Source of the DNA: Lathyrus oleraceus | Taxonomy: Eukaryota > Streptophyta > Magnoliopsida > Fabales > Fabaceae | Length of the DNA: 64,000 bases | Direction of reading: 5' to 3' | Assembly (NCBI RefSeq): GCF_024323335.1 | Contig: NC_066582.1 | Coordinates: forward strand, 90,206,944 to 90,270,943 | In this document: in pieces, positions 1-12,225 of the stretch | How positions within the stretch are numbered: the first letter of the stretch is position 1 | Layout of the letters: each line of letters begins with the position of its first letter | The notes under the pieces: model-generated | Told to the model about the DNA's origin: nothing | The model's input: the letters and a program-made list of their open reading frames with translations, nothing else | Databases searched by the model: none | Translations under genes and position numbers: made by a program

Positions 1-3000
1 CACACAACAATCAATATACAAACAGCAAGTTGAAGAGCAAGGCATCAAATAAAGATATTCGCCTCCAAGTTGGGTAACTCCATGATCTTCTTTAAGTTTT
101 GCCCATATAGCAGATGACTTCAAAGGATGGCATAAGTCACAGGTTCAAAATAAAAACTTCATAATGATCATGTTGTAGATGAACTTAAATGGATCTTCAA
201 TGATGTATCAGATGAAGTTTCAATTCATAAGCATTTGGTTTCATGAATGTTAGCATTGGCCAAGTCCTTTGCAAAGGGAGTGTTGCCTAAATTCTAAGTC
301 CAATTGTCTCAGATCAAATCAACAGTCCACACAAGATGTTTTTTAGGGTTTTTGTTCTTATTATATACATTAAGGTCGAAATACCACACAAACAAACAAA
401 TATATACAAACACCAAAATATCACAAAAGATGGTCCAAATGGACAAAGTGAAAATGACACTAAAGTAAACAACTTGAATGGTATGAATAATGGAAAATGA
501 ATAATGCTTAAAAATTAAAGTGCATTCAAAGTAAATGACTTGAAATTAAATGTTAGTTGTTAGTGAATTAGGAGATAATATTGCTTTTGCTTTGCTTTTG
601 TTTTAAATCATTCTTTGGAGAACACTCAACCCACTTATCACAAGCATGGATCCTTGAACCAAGACATCTTCCAAAGGAAGGAAAAAAGGTCAAGTTTCCA
701 TACAATACCATGAAAGAGGGGAGACTTACAATCTCACAGACTAGAATGCTATGCCTTTTTGTGTCAAAATTTAGTGCTATGTTAAGCTATCGTAATTGGA
801 CTTATGTAGAAGTCACAACTATTTGAGATCGGGCAATAGAATTTTGGTGTTAATTCATGTTAGAGACATAGTATAATGAACTATGCTCATGAAACATACC
901 ACACACAAAAAGAATATGCAATGTGGGGGACCTAATCTCATCCATACTTATGTTGATTTTGCAATCAATTAGCCTTAGGATATAAAGATATTATAGGTCC
1001 ATGACATGAATGCATAAAGAAGGGGAATGAGATGAAGAGGAAGGGGGAATGAATCAAACACAAATTGGACAAAGGAGGACTTTTACCAAATTAAGATCAT
1101 TCATTCATTTTTGGAGATGGAATGTACATTCCATCAATCCCCTAAATCCAATGATCTTAACCTCACAAAGTCAAATCAACTTTGACCAAGGCCCAACAAC
1201 ACAAGTCAAACTCACAAAACACAATTAAAATGGCTCTACACAATTAATTTGGCATTTAATCAATTAAAAATAACAAAAATAATGCACTGAATTAAATATG
1301 GTTGGTCAATTTCCTAAAACCTCATGAAAACACCAAAGAAATGGCCATAAGATTTATCATATGTCAAACAAGGTCAAAGGACCTTGGAGAAAAAATTTAA
1401 GAATTTTTGGAAACCTAAAAGTATTTTTAAACAATTAAAAACATTCACAAAATCAATTAAATCATGAAAAGTATTAATAATGATTCAAAAAATAATTTTA
1501 ATTCATAAAATGAAAGAGGATTTTATTTGTAAAAAATTGGTGAAACTCTCATATTTTTTGGCTCAATATTAAATTTAATATGAATTAATGAAAGTAAGAG
1601 GAATAAAATGAAAATTCATATAATCAAAAAAACATGGACCACTTGATCTCCCTCATTAATTGAGGTGGCAGATCAAGTGGTGAGAAACGCGCGTTCCATG
1701 GTACACGCTAGTCAGCGCTCCACACGTTGGGTAGTCACAAGCAACGTCCCTGATTAAAACATTTTGAATCAATCCAATGGCTCAGAACACATCCAGCGCA
1801 TCGCCGGAGCCAAGTGTCAGTCATCTTCTCCGATGACCCGGGCCGGACTAGTTCTCTCATCACCATCACATAAATGAAAAAGGAGGGCATGATCTTACAG
1901 AAAAGATGGTGTAGATCACGAATATCACCTAAATTTAACCTAACTCCAAGTATATTAAGAGATACGTGGAGTTGAATTTTGAGGTGGATGAACTGAGTTG
2001 CTTCGATTTGACCTCAAAGCAACTCAATCTTCTTGCCTACATTGGTAGGACTTCAAACAACCAAATATCCAAGAGAATTGATGATAATTGAGAGGGAATC
2101 GAAGAGAATTAAAATATGGAAAAATACCATCAATGCTATGAAGAACTGGATCTCTCTTGCTTCAGTTCGTGCTTGATCTTGCTTATGGAGCTTGCAAAAG
2201 TAGATTGTTAATGGTGCAAAGCTTTGGATCCTAGAGTTTTTGAATCTACAAAAGGTGAGATTCAAACTCAAATTTCAAGTGAAATTTATCAAGTTTTCCT
2301 TTGAATTGTGAAGGTTTCAATGGTTGGAGGCAAAGATGGCACGCAAGGTCCTTCAAACTGAAGCATTAGACCTCTATTTATAGCAAATGGCAAGTGTTAT
2401 TTGCACACCTGAAAATAATTTTCCAAATTTGGCAATGTGAATGGAATGCGCGCATGGGCATATACAGGCCCATGAAGCATCTCAATTAGATCCAAAATCA
2501 AATGAAATGAAGTATGAATTAAGTTTGCAATGCAAGGCAAAGATGTTTTCATGTTTGAAGCATGATTCTTGCCAACTGATATAGCCTTGTTCAAGCTATG
2601 CGCAGACCCCTCAAACTTTGTCCAAAATGAGTGAATTTGGACATTGTGGAAAGGTTAGATCAAGAGTAACAACTATAATGTTGAATACTTTTCCATTTGG
2701 AACTTGTATCATGATTAATTTTGAGGTGTAAATTTGGAAATTTCAACATGTCAAAATATTTTCTAAGTGTCAAGCCATATGTTCAATTATTCCACCTTGA
2801 CTAACTTTTTATGTGAGCTTCAAATGAGAAAAGTGTCTTCATCAAATATGTATATCTGTAAAAAACATTCAAAATGGTCACAAATTTGAAATCATTTGGA
2901 TTTGGGAGAAATGAGTTATTCATTTTTGGAGTTGAGGAAAATCACTTGTTCAATGGTATTGGTCCAAAATGACCTATAATGTATCCTCATATCACATGCT

Positions 3001-3904
3001 CATAAAAGTTGAATTAGCTCTCACTCCAAACATCAAAGTTGAGGTAGACACCTTGAGTTTGATTGTGAAACTTGTATATCTTTCATCTCATAAAAAATGA
3101 GCATGTTATGGCCTTAGAAAGTTGACTTTCAAATTAGGGTTTAGACAAAATGACCAATAATGTTTCAACATAAAAAATGACTTTCCAAGCAAAACCAGCT
3201 CTAGACCTCAACATGAAAGTTGTTTGGAATATAATTTAGAGTAACTTTACTCTTGCAATAATTTTGATATGATGAAAATTGTAAGAGATAAGGTCTAGGG
3301 GGAGCCAGTTTTGATCAGGTGAATTCATCAGGTCAACCACTTTCAACCATCTTTCTAACTTGCAATTCTCTTGACTTTATAGTCTCATGGGAGATCATAT
3401 ATGCATGAGATGATGAAACTTTAAGTGTAAATTTAGATATTTGATCAATTGGGGAAGAAGCATGTTGAAGAAGTTACTCAAGATACCTAGATAAACTAAG
3501 GTTTCCAAGGCAAACCAACTCCAAACTCTTGAAGAAATCTTGATCAAAATGATATGTAGAGATCATAGGACTCATATATGGTTCCTTAGAGCCATTTTGG
3601 ATGATTCCTTGGTTGAGCTATTTTTAAGCAATGAGGGTCTTAAACCCTAGATGTGAACTTGATAGATCAATTGTGATCATGCCCTACCAACAAAAGAGTT
3701 AGACAAATGCAAAGACATATTTTTGGTTTTTTGGTTAGTAAATGATAAAATACAAAGTATGATACAATCAAATAGTGCTTGGTGATCTCTCCCAATGCAA
3801 ACCCAATGGAAGAGGGGTAAGGAGGATGCCAAGATATGATCCCAATGTTAATGCATATGATGAGGTAGCATGAGGGATCTTAGGATCAAAATTGGGGTCT
3901 TACA
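1..3904 (-). repeat. Ogre-type LTR (E1), minus strand, cut by window start
   Basis: Read on the minus strand, this starts with TGTAAGACCCC at 3904 and runs to the window edge. It is the reverse complement of a diverged version of the 3' LTR of element A (15154-19410). Examples are the block near 1635-1680 (reverse of about 16990-17030) and positions 1-80 (reverse of about 18530-18620). No gene lies in it; the few short ORFs match nothing and sit in LTR sequence. The CA end and the rest of this element are outside the window. It lies inside another LTR fragment (3905-4199), so it is probably a nested insertion. Confidence 0.8.
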
Positions 3905-4199
3905 CTTAACTGTGTTCCTTGCATTGAGGGTCTCAAACCCTATATATGAGCTTGATAGAGCATAGGTGAGCATGCACATTACCTACAAAAGAGTTAAACT
4001 ATATATTGACATACTTTTTGTATTTTGGTTAGTAAAAATAAAGAAAAACAAAGTATGATACAATCAGAAGTGCTTGGTGATCTCTCCCAATGCAAACCCA
4101 ATGAATGAGGGGTAAGGAGGATGCCAAGGTGGGATCCCAATGCAAATGCATATGATGAGATGGCATGAGGGATCTTAGAGTCAAAATTGGGGTCTTACA
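3905..4199 (-). repeat. Ogre-type LTR start fragment (E2) interrupted by E1
   Basis: The minus strand from 4199 starts TGTAAGACCCC and parallels the first 295 bp of E1 and of the A LTR. It then stops abruptly where E1 begins. This is what insertion of E1 into E2 would give. The adjoining five bases CTTAA (3905-3909) would be one copy of the target duplication; the other copy is outside the window. No polypurine tract lies beside position 4199, so the body of E2 is not next to it. Confidence 0.7.
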
Positions 4200-4329
4200 G
4201 AGATTGATGGAGGGACCGTTAGCTGAGGCAATATTGGTAATGACGGACTTTAAATTTCATTAATCTCATTGTCCTTTACACAGCAATCTTCGAGTGCATT
4301 TAAGTCTTTTCCAAAAATAGATTCATACC
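4200..4329. other. 130-bp spacer between two head-to-head LTR starts
   Basis: This sequence is unlike the neighbouring LTRs and has no ORF or polypurine tract. It may be a remnant of the older insertion site. I cannot assign it. Confidence 0.4.
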
Positions 4330-4972
4330 TGTAAGACCCCAATTTTGACCCTAAGATCTCTCATGCATTTCATCATAAGCATAAGCATTGGGATCATATC
4401 TTGGCATCCTCCTTACCCCTTTTCATTGGGTTTGTTTTAGGAGAGATCACCAAGCACTTTGTGATTATATCATACTTTTATTTTATCATTTCACTAACCA
4501 AAATACCAAAAACATGTCTTTGTAGTTGTCTAACTCTTTTTTAGGTAGGGCATAATCTCATGGATTCATCAAGATCACATCTAGGACTTGAGACCCTCAT
4601 GAACAGAGAGCACAACCAAGAATTCATTCAAGATTGGTTTTAAACATCATATATGAGTCCTAATGTTATCTACATGTTATATTGATCATGTTTGCTTCAA
4701 GAGTTTGAGGGTGATTTGCCTTGGAAACCCTAGTTTGACTAGGTATCTTGAATAACTTCTCCAACAAGCTATCTCACCAATTGATCAAATTTCTCAAGGG
4801 ACACTTCAAATATCATCATCTTATGAATATATGATCTACCATGAGCCTAGAAATCCAAGAGAATTGAAGGTTAGAAAGTTGGTTGATGGTGGTTGGCCAG
4901 ATGAATTCATCTGATAAAAACTGGGTCTTCCTAGACCCGATCTCCTACAATTTTCATCATATGAAAATGATT
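4330..4972 (+). repeat. Truncated 5' LTR of element A
   Basis: It begins TGTAAGACCCC and follows the first ~640 bp of the 3' LTR at 15154 closely, with scattered substitutions. Similarity ends at 4972, where the 3' LTR continues for another 3.6 kb. The rest of this LTR and the whole 5' leader are missing. Confidence 0.8.
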
Positions 4973-4999
4973 TTGTAGCGGGGTATTCGTTACCTTACA
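4973..4999. other. Junction sequence between plus LTR fragment and reversed 3' UTR
   Basis: These 27 bp contain TGTAGCGGGG on the plus strand and end in TTACA. On the minus strand they begin TGTAAG directly after a PPT-like tract, as an LTR start would. They look like the stub of a minus-strand LTR beside the reversed UTR, but the stub is too short to assign. Confidence 0.35.
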
Positions 5000-6115
5000 G
5001 ATGCCCCTATTTAAGGTCATTCTATGCAGAGAAGTGAAGGTTAAAATCTTCGTCTCGACGAGGTAGAATGGGCTAAATAATAATAAAGAGACGAACTTTG
5101 GTCCCTAAGAGACCTCATGATGCAAATGCATGTATGCAAAAGGTAATACTATGTGGGGACATATGTCCACAAAGAAAAATAATTCATGGATAAATTGAAA
5201 AGCCATATGAGTAAAACACTCATAAATGGGACAGAGACTCTGGGGACTTTATTGGGAGTAAAGGGAAAATGCGTGAGAAGGTCACGACTTAAAACGTGCT
5301 GAGAGATACGAAGGCATTCCATGAAAATAAATCAATGGAAAGACTCGAGGTGACGCAAATATGCATGTATTGGGGAATATGCCAATACAGCGAACTATCC
5401 ACAAAGGATACTTTGGATAAAAATCCGGACTCGGATGGGGAAAAAACAAATGAGGAATTACCGGTTACTGGGTAATAAGCTCAAAGAGACATGCGATCAA
5501 AACACCGGTATAAGGGAGAGAGAACGACACGCTCAGGGAGAATGAATATCTAAGACCGGTATAAGGGTGAGAGATATCAATCATCCAAAACATCTGAGGA
5601 AGACCTAAAAAGGTATATTTCGACTCAGGAAAATCTGACTCCACAGGGGACAAAAGTCATAATAGGGAGCAAAAGGAAGGAACAATATGGATACCGGTTA
5701 CTGGGCATATAATAGGTGACCAACCAGGCGTGAATTTGGGGAATATTTCAAAGACACTCATCATCCGAAGGGAGGGCTGAAAAAGCAGACTCGATTGTAG
5801 GATGGACATTCGATTCCATGAGGAAATACGAATCTTACTCGACTGGGGAAGAAAAGACTTCGACTGAAGAGCGCATGAGATACATTATCTATTACCGTCA
5901 GAACGTAGATAACATACTCGCATGGAAGATTATCCACAACCGATTACTGGGTTAATAAAGGATAAATTGACCGAAGAGAGGACATCGGGATACCAACTAA
6001 TGGGTGTAAAATGATGACCAATCAAAGGGGGGAAATGATCATTACCAAACAAGGGTAAATGAAAGATGACTCGTCGGGGATACACGTTACTAAGCAATCA
6101 TTCATCTGAACTACG
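5000..6115 (-). repeat. Reversed Ogre 3'-UTR segment
   Basis: On the minus strand this reads as the last ~1.1 kb of an Ogre-type 3' UTR running into a polypurine tract (CCTTAAATAGGGGC, reverse of 5002-5015). Its first ~130 bp are the reverse complement of 15020-15153 in element A. The part 5681-6050 closely follows 33395-33740, which lies in the 3' UTR of the minus-strand element B. It carries the same hairpins, for example ATTACC/GGTAAT arms at 5457-5476. It replaces the 5' leader that should precede gag in A. The right edge is approximate, because gag-like codons begin near 6121. Confidence 0.75.
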
Positions 6116-6120
6116 GGGAA

Positions 6121-7321
6121 GTGCAAGGGAAATAACAAGAGGAGTCAACCTAGGAACAAACTAGAGATGACGAAAATATTTCTTAAAACCCTGAGTTCAT
6201 TTTACTATGAACGTATGATCACCAGTGCCCCCAGTGACTTTACCGAAATGGTAAATATGGGGATGAGACTTGAAGAAGGGGTCCGTGAAGGACGATTGTC
6301 AAAAGAAGAGGCATCGACAAGCAAGAAGTATGGGAGTAGTTTTAGCAAGAGGAAAGATAATGAGACCAATGCAATAACCAGTGGGAGGCAGAGGAGGCCT
6401 CAGGTCAGAAGAAATCCACCACCCTGTCAACATCATCATCATCAAGTATCTTCCGTTATTCTAGTATTCTCTAATCAGCAAACAACATCGATTCAACAAC
6501 AACAACAACATCAATATCAAAATCAACCTCAACAACAGCAACCGCAATATAGAACAAACACCTACAACGACAACAATTCTAACAACAATCATCACCAACA
6601 ACAGAACTTTGAGAGGAAGAAGATCTTTTTCGACCCGATTCCTATGTCATATGTAGAACTGTACCCATCATTAGTCCTCAAGAACCTGATTCAACCGAGG
6701 AACCTAGCACATATCCCAGAACCACTTCCATGGTGGTATAAACCCGAGCTTCGCTGTGCTTTTCATCAAGGTATACCTGAGCACGATATTGAGAACTGTT
6801 ATCTGCTGAAGTATGAGGTGCTAAAGCTTATGAAGAGTGGCATGGTGTATTTTGAAGACCGCGCGCCTAATTTGGAAGCTAATCCTTTGCCCGCTCATGG
6901 GAACTCTTCAGTTAATATGGTGGACGGTTGTCCAGGTGAATTCAAAGTTTTTGATGTACGTTTCATCCGAAGATCTTTGGTGCAGATGTACAAGGACATC
7001 TGTATGGTGAGTGATTGTGAACATGATCACGATGGTTGTGATATTTGTAGCATGAACCCAAGGGGGTGCATTGTTGTAAAAAGGGACATCCAGCGTCTGA
7101 TGGATGAAGGCATGATCCAGATTGTTCAATCCCATCATGTAGATGAAGATGTCAATGTCATAGTTCCCGTTATCAAAAAACCAGATCGATTGGGGATTTA
7201 GTATGATAGCAGCAATAACCAGAACGTCAGTAATAGATCAGTTTCGCCTTTGGTAATACGGTTAGCGGGCCCTGTCCCTTATGCATCTGATAAGGGTGTA
7301 CCGTATTAATACAATGCTACG
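6121..7321 (+). pseudogene. gag: Element A gag, 5'-truncated
   Basis: This is the C-terminal half of an Ogre-type Gag, which in an intact element forms the virus-like particle and binds the RNA. The main open stretch is 6167-7201; the ATG at 6167 is internal, because gag-like codons continue upstream in another frame. Visible parts are the end of the capsid region, a Gln/Asn/His-rich linker around 6420-6610, and a zinc-knuckle-like C-X2-H-X5-H-X4-C (RCAFHQGIPEHDIENC). Stops at 7199-7201 and 7307-7309 interrupt it. It shares one frame with the protease downstream, so the ancestor was a single gag-pro ORF. The capsid N-terminus is lost at the junction with the reversed UTR. Confidence 0.85.
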
Positions 7322-8607
7322 ATGATGGAGAATGGTCAAGAGGTCCCGTTACCTACGACCAGTTCAGGGGTGAGCATTGCAGATGTTACAAAGGTGACCC
7401 GCAGTGGTCGAGTTTTTGGACCGGTGATCCCGGAAAATAAGGAAGAAATAATTGTTGGTAAGAAGACGGAGGTGCCTAATGTAGATCTAGTGGGTTGTTC
7501 AAAAGATAAGTCTGGTGAATCCAGCAATTTGAAAGCCAATAGTGATGGTGATGAGGTACTCCGACTGATCAAGAGGAGTGAATTTAATATGGTTGAGCAT
7601 TTGCTCCAGACTCCCTCAAAGATTTTCGTGTTGTCTCTACTTTTAAATTTTGAAGCACAGAGAGAAGCACTGCAAAGAGTTCTTGGACAAGCATATATGG
7701 AGCAAGATGTTACTGTGGATCAGTTTGATCACATTGTGGCTAACATCACTTCATACAATAATTTAAGCTTTTGCGATGAAGAACTCCCTGAGGAGGGAAG
7801 AAATCACAATCTGGCTTTGCACATTTCTATAAATTATAAAGAAGATGCTTTGTCAAACGTGCTAGCTGACACTGGGTCATCACTCAATATGCTTCCAAAG
7901 TCAACATTGTCAAAGTTATCATATCAAGGAGCTCCCATGAGGTACAGTAGGGTAATTGTCAAAGCCTTCGATGGCTCACGTAAGACAGTTATTGGTGAAG
8001 TTGACCTTCCATTTAAGATAGGTCCGAGTGAATTTCAGATTACTTTCCAGGTAATGGATATTCACCTGGCCTACAATTGTTTTTTGGGAAGGCCATGGAT
8101 TCATGAGGTAGGACTTGTTACTTCCACTCTGCATCACAAGCTCAAATTTGTCAAGAATGGAAAGCTAGTGATTGTTGGAGGAGAGAAAGCGATGTTGGTT
8201 AGCCATCTATAATATTTCTCCTATGTGGAAGCTGAGGATGAGGTTGGAACTCTGTTCCAAGCCTTATCTATTGTTGTTGAGAAGAGAGTTAGGGCACCTA
8301 TGTCCTCTCTGAAAGATGCACAGAGGATTGTTGAAGAGGGTGCTATTGATCGATGGGGGCGCATGGTAGAGGTCTCCGACAACAAGGGAAGAACTGGTTT
8401 GGGGTTCCAGAAGGGCTCGTCAACCGTTAGATCTGAAGAGATGCAACTCAACTTCCGTAGTGGAGGGTTCATTCATAGGAATGAACAACACTTAGTTGTT
8501 GGGCTAGAGGACAATGAAGAGGAAGACTGCACAAACTTTGTGACGCATGGAAAGACATGCAACAATTGGATTGCTGTTTATATTCCCGTTATTTTGCATC
8601 GATCTAA
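7322..8607 (+). pseudogene. pro: Element A aspartic protease and gag-pro tail
   Basis: This is a retropepsin-type aspartic protease, which cuts the Gag-Pol polyprotein. The active-site triad is visible as ADTGSS, with D at about residue 183 counted from 7322, followed by the hydrophobic segment NMLPKS. About 180 residues of linker precede it. A stop at 8210-8212 separates a further ~130 residues in the same frame that align with the tail of the protease region of element C (48311-48766). The tail ends at a TAA (8609-8611) lying inside the 5' splice site of the intron that follows. So unspliced RNA would end at gag-pro, and spliced RNA would continue into pol. Confidence 0.85.
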
Positions 8608-8857
8608 GTAATTGCTTTTATATTTTAAAAATCCTTCTCCTATGCCTAATGGAGAAGTGACATTGTTTGGTGTTATAAATTGATCAACAATAAAATTAAT
8701 TCTATTCATCCACATCTTTGATGTTTATTTTTACTTTTTGCTTTATTCTGAAAATGGTAATCACAAAAAACATAAATAAACAATATAATTGTCCATCTAC
8801 ATAATATTTGGTCACAAATTCACTTCTCTAAAATCACAATATCAAATCATTATGCAT
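8608..8857 (+). other. Ogre-type intron between protease and RT
   Basis: The intron is inferred by comparison with element C. The donor is GTAATTG at 8608. The acceptor, by alignment with C (ATACAG) and B (ATGCAG), falls at 8857, where A reads ATGCAT, so the AG is lost. Joining 8607 to 8858 puts the gag-pro frame exactly into the pol frame. The length of 250 bp matches about 255 bp in C. Splicing here has been shown experimentally for pea Ogre; for this copy it is inferred, and the changed acceptor would block it. Confidence 0.75.
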
Positions 8858-10409
8858 GTTGGTTCCTAACCCCATTGACTACAATGATCCTTCTCCTCCT
8901 CCAAATTTTGAATTTCCTGTGTTTGAAGCCGAGGAGGAAATTGATGTAGAAGTGAGTGAGGAATTGTCTCGTCTTATTGAGCAAGATGAAAAGATTATTC
9001 AACCGTTTGAAGAGCAGATTGAGCTTGTCAACTTGGGTTCCGAGGATGATGTGAAGGAAATCAAGATTGGGTCTCGACTGTGTCCAGATGCTAAGAAGGG
9101 GTTGATTGATATTCTTCGAGAGTATTCAGATGTGTTTGCTTGGTCCTATCAAGACATTCCTGGGTTGGATTCTGAGATTGTGGAGCATAGATTGCCATTG
9201 AAGCTAGAATTCCCGCCAGTCAAGCAGAAGTTGAGAAGAACGCATACTGATATGGCTGTGAAGAACAATGAGGAAGTTCAGAAGTAGATTGATGTTGGTT
9301 TCCTTGTGACTAATGAGTATCCGCAATGGGTGGCCAATATTGTGCCTGTGCCGAAGAAAGATGGAAAAGTACGCATGTGTGTTGACTATAGAGATTTGAA
9401 TAAAGCTAGTCCGAAAGATGATTTCCCTCTACCACACATTGATATGTTGGTAGACAATACTGCTAAATTCAAAGTCTTTTAGTTTATGGATGGATTTTTC
9501 GGATATAATCAGATTAAAATGGCACCCGGAGATATGGATAAGACCACATTCATTACACCCTGGGGAACATTCTATTATAGAGTGATGCCTTTCGGTTTAA
9601 AGAATGCTGGTGCAACTTACCAAAGAGTAATGACTACTCTTTTTCATGATATGATGCATATAGAGATTGAAGTATATGTCGATGACATGATTGCTAAATC
9701 TATTGATGAAGAGGAACATATACTCCGCTTGAATCCCAATAAGTGTAATTTTGGTGTTCGTTATGGTAAGTTGTTGGGATTTATTGTCAGCGAGAAGGGT
9801 ATTGAAGTTGATCCTGCCAAGGTTAACGTGATACAAGAGATGCATGCGCCCAAAACTGAGAAGCAAGTCCGAGGTTTTCTCGGTCGCTTGAATTATATTT
9901 CCAGATTCATTTCCCACATGATTTCCACATGTGAGCCTATATTCAAGCCTCTTCGGAAAGATAAGTCTTGTGATTGGACTGAAGACTGCCATAAAGCATT
10001 TGATAGTATCAAGGAATATCTGCTTGAACCTCCAATTTTGTCTCCCCCTATTGAAGGAAGACCGTTGATCATGTATTTGATTGTGCTAGAAGATAGTATG
10101 GGTTTTGTTCTTGGTCAGCAAGATGAGACTCGAAATAAAGGATTTGCAATTTCTTACCTCAGTAAGAAGTTCACCGACTGTGAGACTTGGTACTCAATGC
10201 TTGAGAAGACTTGTTGCACATTGGCTTGGGCTGCTAAGCGTCTGCGTCAGTATATGTTGAATCATACCACTTGGTTGATATCCAAAATGGATCCAATCAA
10301 GTATATAATTGAGAAGCCTGCTTTAACTGGAAGAATTTCCCGTTGGCAGATGTTGTTGTCAGAGTATGATATCGAATACTGATCTCAGAAAACGATCAAA
10401 GGTAGTATC
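8858..10409 (+). pseudogene. pol: Element A reverse transcriptase and RNase H
   Basis: This is the RT-RNase H part of Ty3/gypsy pol. In order: an acidic N-terminal linker; the VKQKLRRT segment before RT; RT motifs VDYRDLNKASPKDDFPLPH, FMDGFFGYNQIKMAP and YVDDM (about 9676-9690); then the connection and RNase H with RPLIMYLIVLEDSMG and the thumb-like MLEKTCCTLAWAAKRLRQY. Defects are TAG stops at 9285-9287 and about 9479-9482, an in-frame loss of about 15 codons after EEEHI (near 9720) compared with C, and a TGA at 10380-10382. It is not functional. Confidence 0.85.
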
Positions 10410-10966
10410 TTGACTGACCATTTGGCTCATCAGCCAATTGAAGATTATCAGTCAGTGCAGTATGACTTTCCTGATGAAGAGAATTTGTACTTGAAAATGA
10501 AAGATTGTGATGAACCATTGCTAGAAGAAGGGCCAGAACCTGGTTCCCATTGGGGCATGGTATTTGATGGTGTTGTTAATCAATATGGGAATGGCTTTGG
10601 GGCAGTGATTATTACTCCTCAAGGCATGCATTTATCATTTACAGCTAGATTGACTTTTAAGTGTACAAACAACATGCAGAATATGAAGCTTGCATTATGG
10701 GGCATGAAGAGGCCATGAATCTCAGAATCAAGTATTTGGATGTCTTCGGTGATTCAGCTTTGGTTGTGAATCAAATCAAAGGAGAATGGGAGAGGAGTCT
10801 ACCCGGTTTGATACCGTATAGAGATTATGCGAGGAGGATTTCAACTTTCTTTGCAAAGGATGAGTTTCATCATATTCCTCGAGATGAAAACCGGATGACA
10901 GATGCTCTTGCAACGTTGGCATCAATGATTATAGTGAAGTATTAGAATGAAGTTCATATATTATCT
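10410..10966 (+). pseudogene. Element A second (archaeal-type) RNase H
   Basis: This domain marks the Tat/Ogre lineage: a second RNase H after the RT-linked one. The first half (WGMVFDGVVNQYGNGFGAVI, 10540-10610) is in the pol frame. A small indel near 10670 shifts the rest (AEYEAC, VFGDSALVVNQIKGEW, HIPRDENRMTDALATLASM) into another frame, ended by TAG near 10945. Acidic residues expected for catalysis are present in both halves, but no single frame covers them. Confidence 0.8.
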
Positions 10967-12225
10967 GTGATGCGTCTTGATAGGCCAGCTCATGTGTGTG
11001 TTGTTGAAGAGATCAAAGACGAGAAGCCATGGTATTATGACATCAAATATTTCCTCCAAAGTCAGATTTACCCGCCTGGGGCATCTTTGAAAGATAAGAA
11101 GACTTTGAGAAGATTAGCCAACAATTTCTACTTGAATGGTGATGTACTGTACAAGAGAAACTTTGACATGGTTTTGCTCAGATGCGTGGATAGACACGAA
11201 GCAAACTTGTTGATGACATGATACTCATTCCAATGGACATGCAATGGCGAAGAAGATGTTGCGAGCAGGTTACTATTGGCTGACAATGGAATCTGACTGT
11301 TGCAAATTTGTGAAGAAATGCCACAAGTGTCAAATTTATGCTGATAAGATTCATGTTCCTCCGACACTATTGAATGTTATCTCTTCCCCATGGCGCTTTT
11401 CCATGTGGGGAATTGATATGATTGGGATGATTGAGCCCAAAGCTTTGAATGGACATCGTTTCATTCTGGTGGCAATTGATGACTTCACAAAATAGGTTGA
11501 AGCGGCATCGTATGCGAATGTAACCAAGAAAGTTGTTGTGAGGTTTATCAAGAATCAGATTATATGTCGTTATGGTGTGCAAAATAAGATCATTACTGAT
11601 AATGGATCAAACTTGATTAACAATATGGTGGAAGCTCTTTGCAAAGACTTCAAGATTGCGCATCATAATTCTTCTCCCTACAGACCCAAGATGAATGGTG
11701 TTGTTGAAGCTATGAATAAGAACATCAAGAAGATTATCCAGAAGATGGTTGTCATGTACAAGGATTGGCATGAGGTGCTCCCATTTGCTTTGCATGGATA
11801 TCGTACATCCGTCCGCACTTCAATAGGGGCAACCCCTTTCTCGCTTGTGTATGGTATGGAAGTAGTGCTCCCCGTAGAGGTTGAGATTCCTTCATTACGT
11901 CTGCTCATGGAAGCCAATTTGACTGAAGCATAATGGTGTCAGTCTAGGTTTGACTTCCATGTGTCATGGTCAGTTGTATCAACAGAGGATGAAGAAAGCT
12001 TTTGATAAGAAGGTCAAATATCGTGTGTTCAGAGAAGGTGACCTTGTGCTCAACAAGATTTTGTCATTCAAACCAGACTCCAGAGGAAAATGGACTCCCA
12101 ATTATGAAGGCCCATATGTTGTTAAGAGAGCTTTTTCAAGCGTTGCCTTGATTCTTACAACTATGGATGGTGAAGAGTTCACTCGTCCTGTGAACGTAGA
12201 TGCAGTCAAGAAATACTTCTCCTAA
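10967..12225 (+). pseudogene. int: Element A integrase
   Basis: This is an integrase of the Ty3/gypsy DDE type, which inserts the cDNA. Visible parts are the linker before the zinc domain (10967-11221), the zinc region with CHKCQ, core aspartates in MWGIDMIG and ITDNGSN, the core glutamate in VVEAMNKN, the GYRTSVRTSIGATPFSLVYG block, and a C-terminal domain ending VDAVKKYFS at 12225. Damage includes a small deletion near 11215, TAG at about 11493-11495 in place of a Trp codon, and a deletion near 11935-11950 that puts the C-terminal domain in a third frame. Confidence 0.85.
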
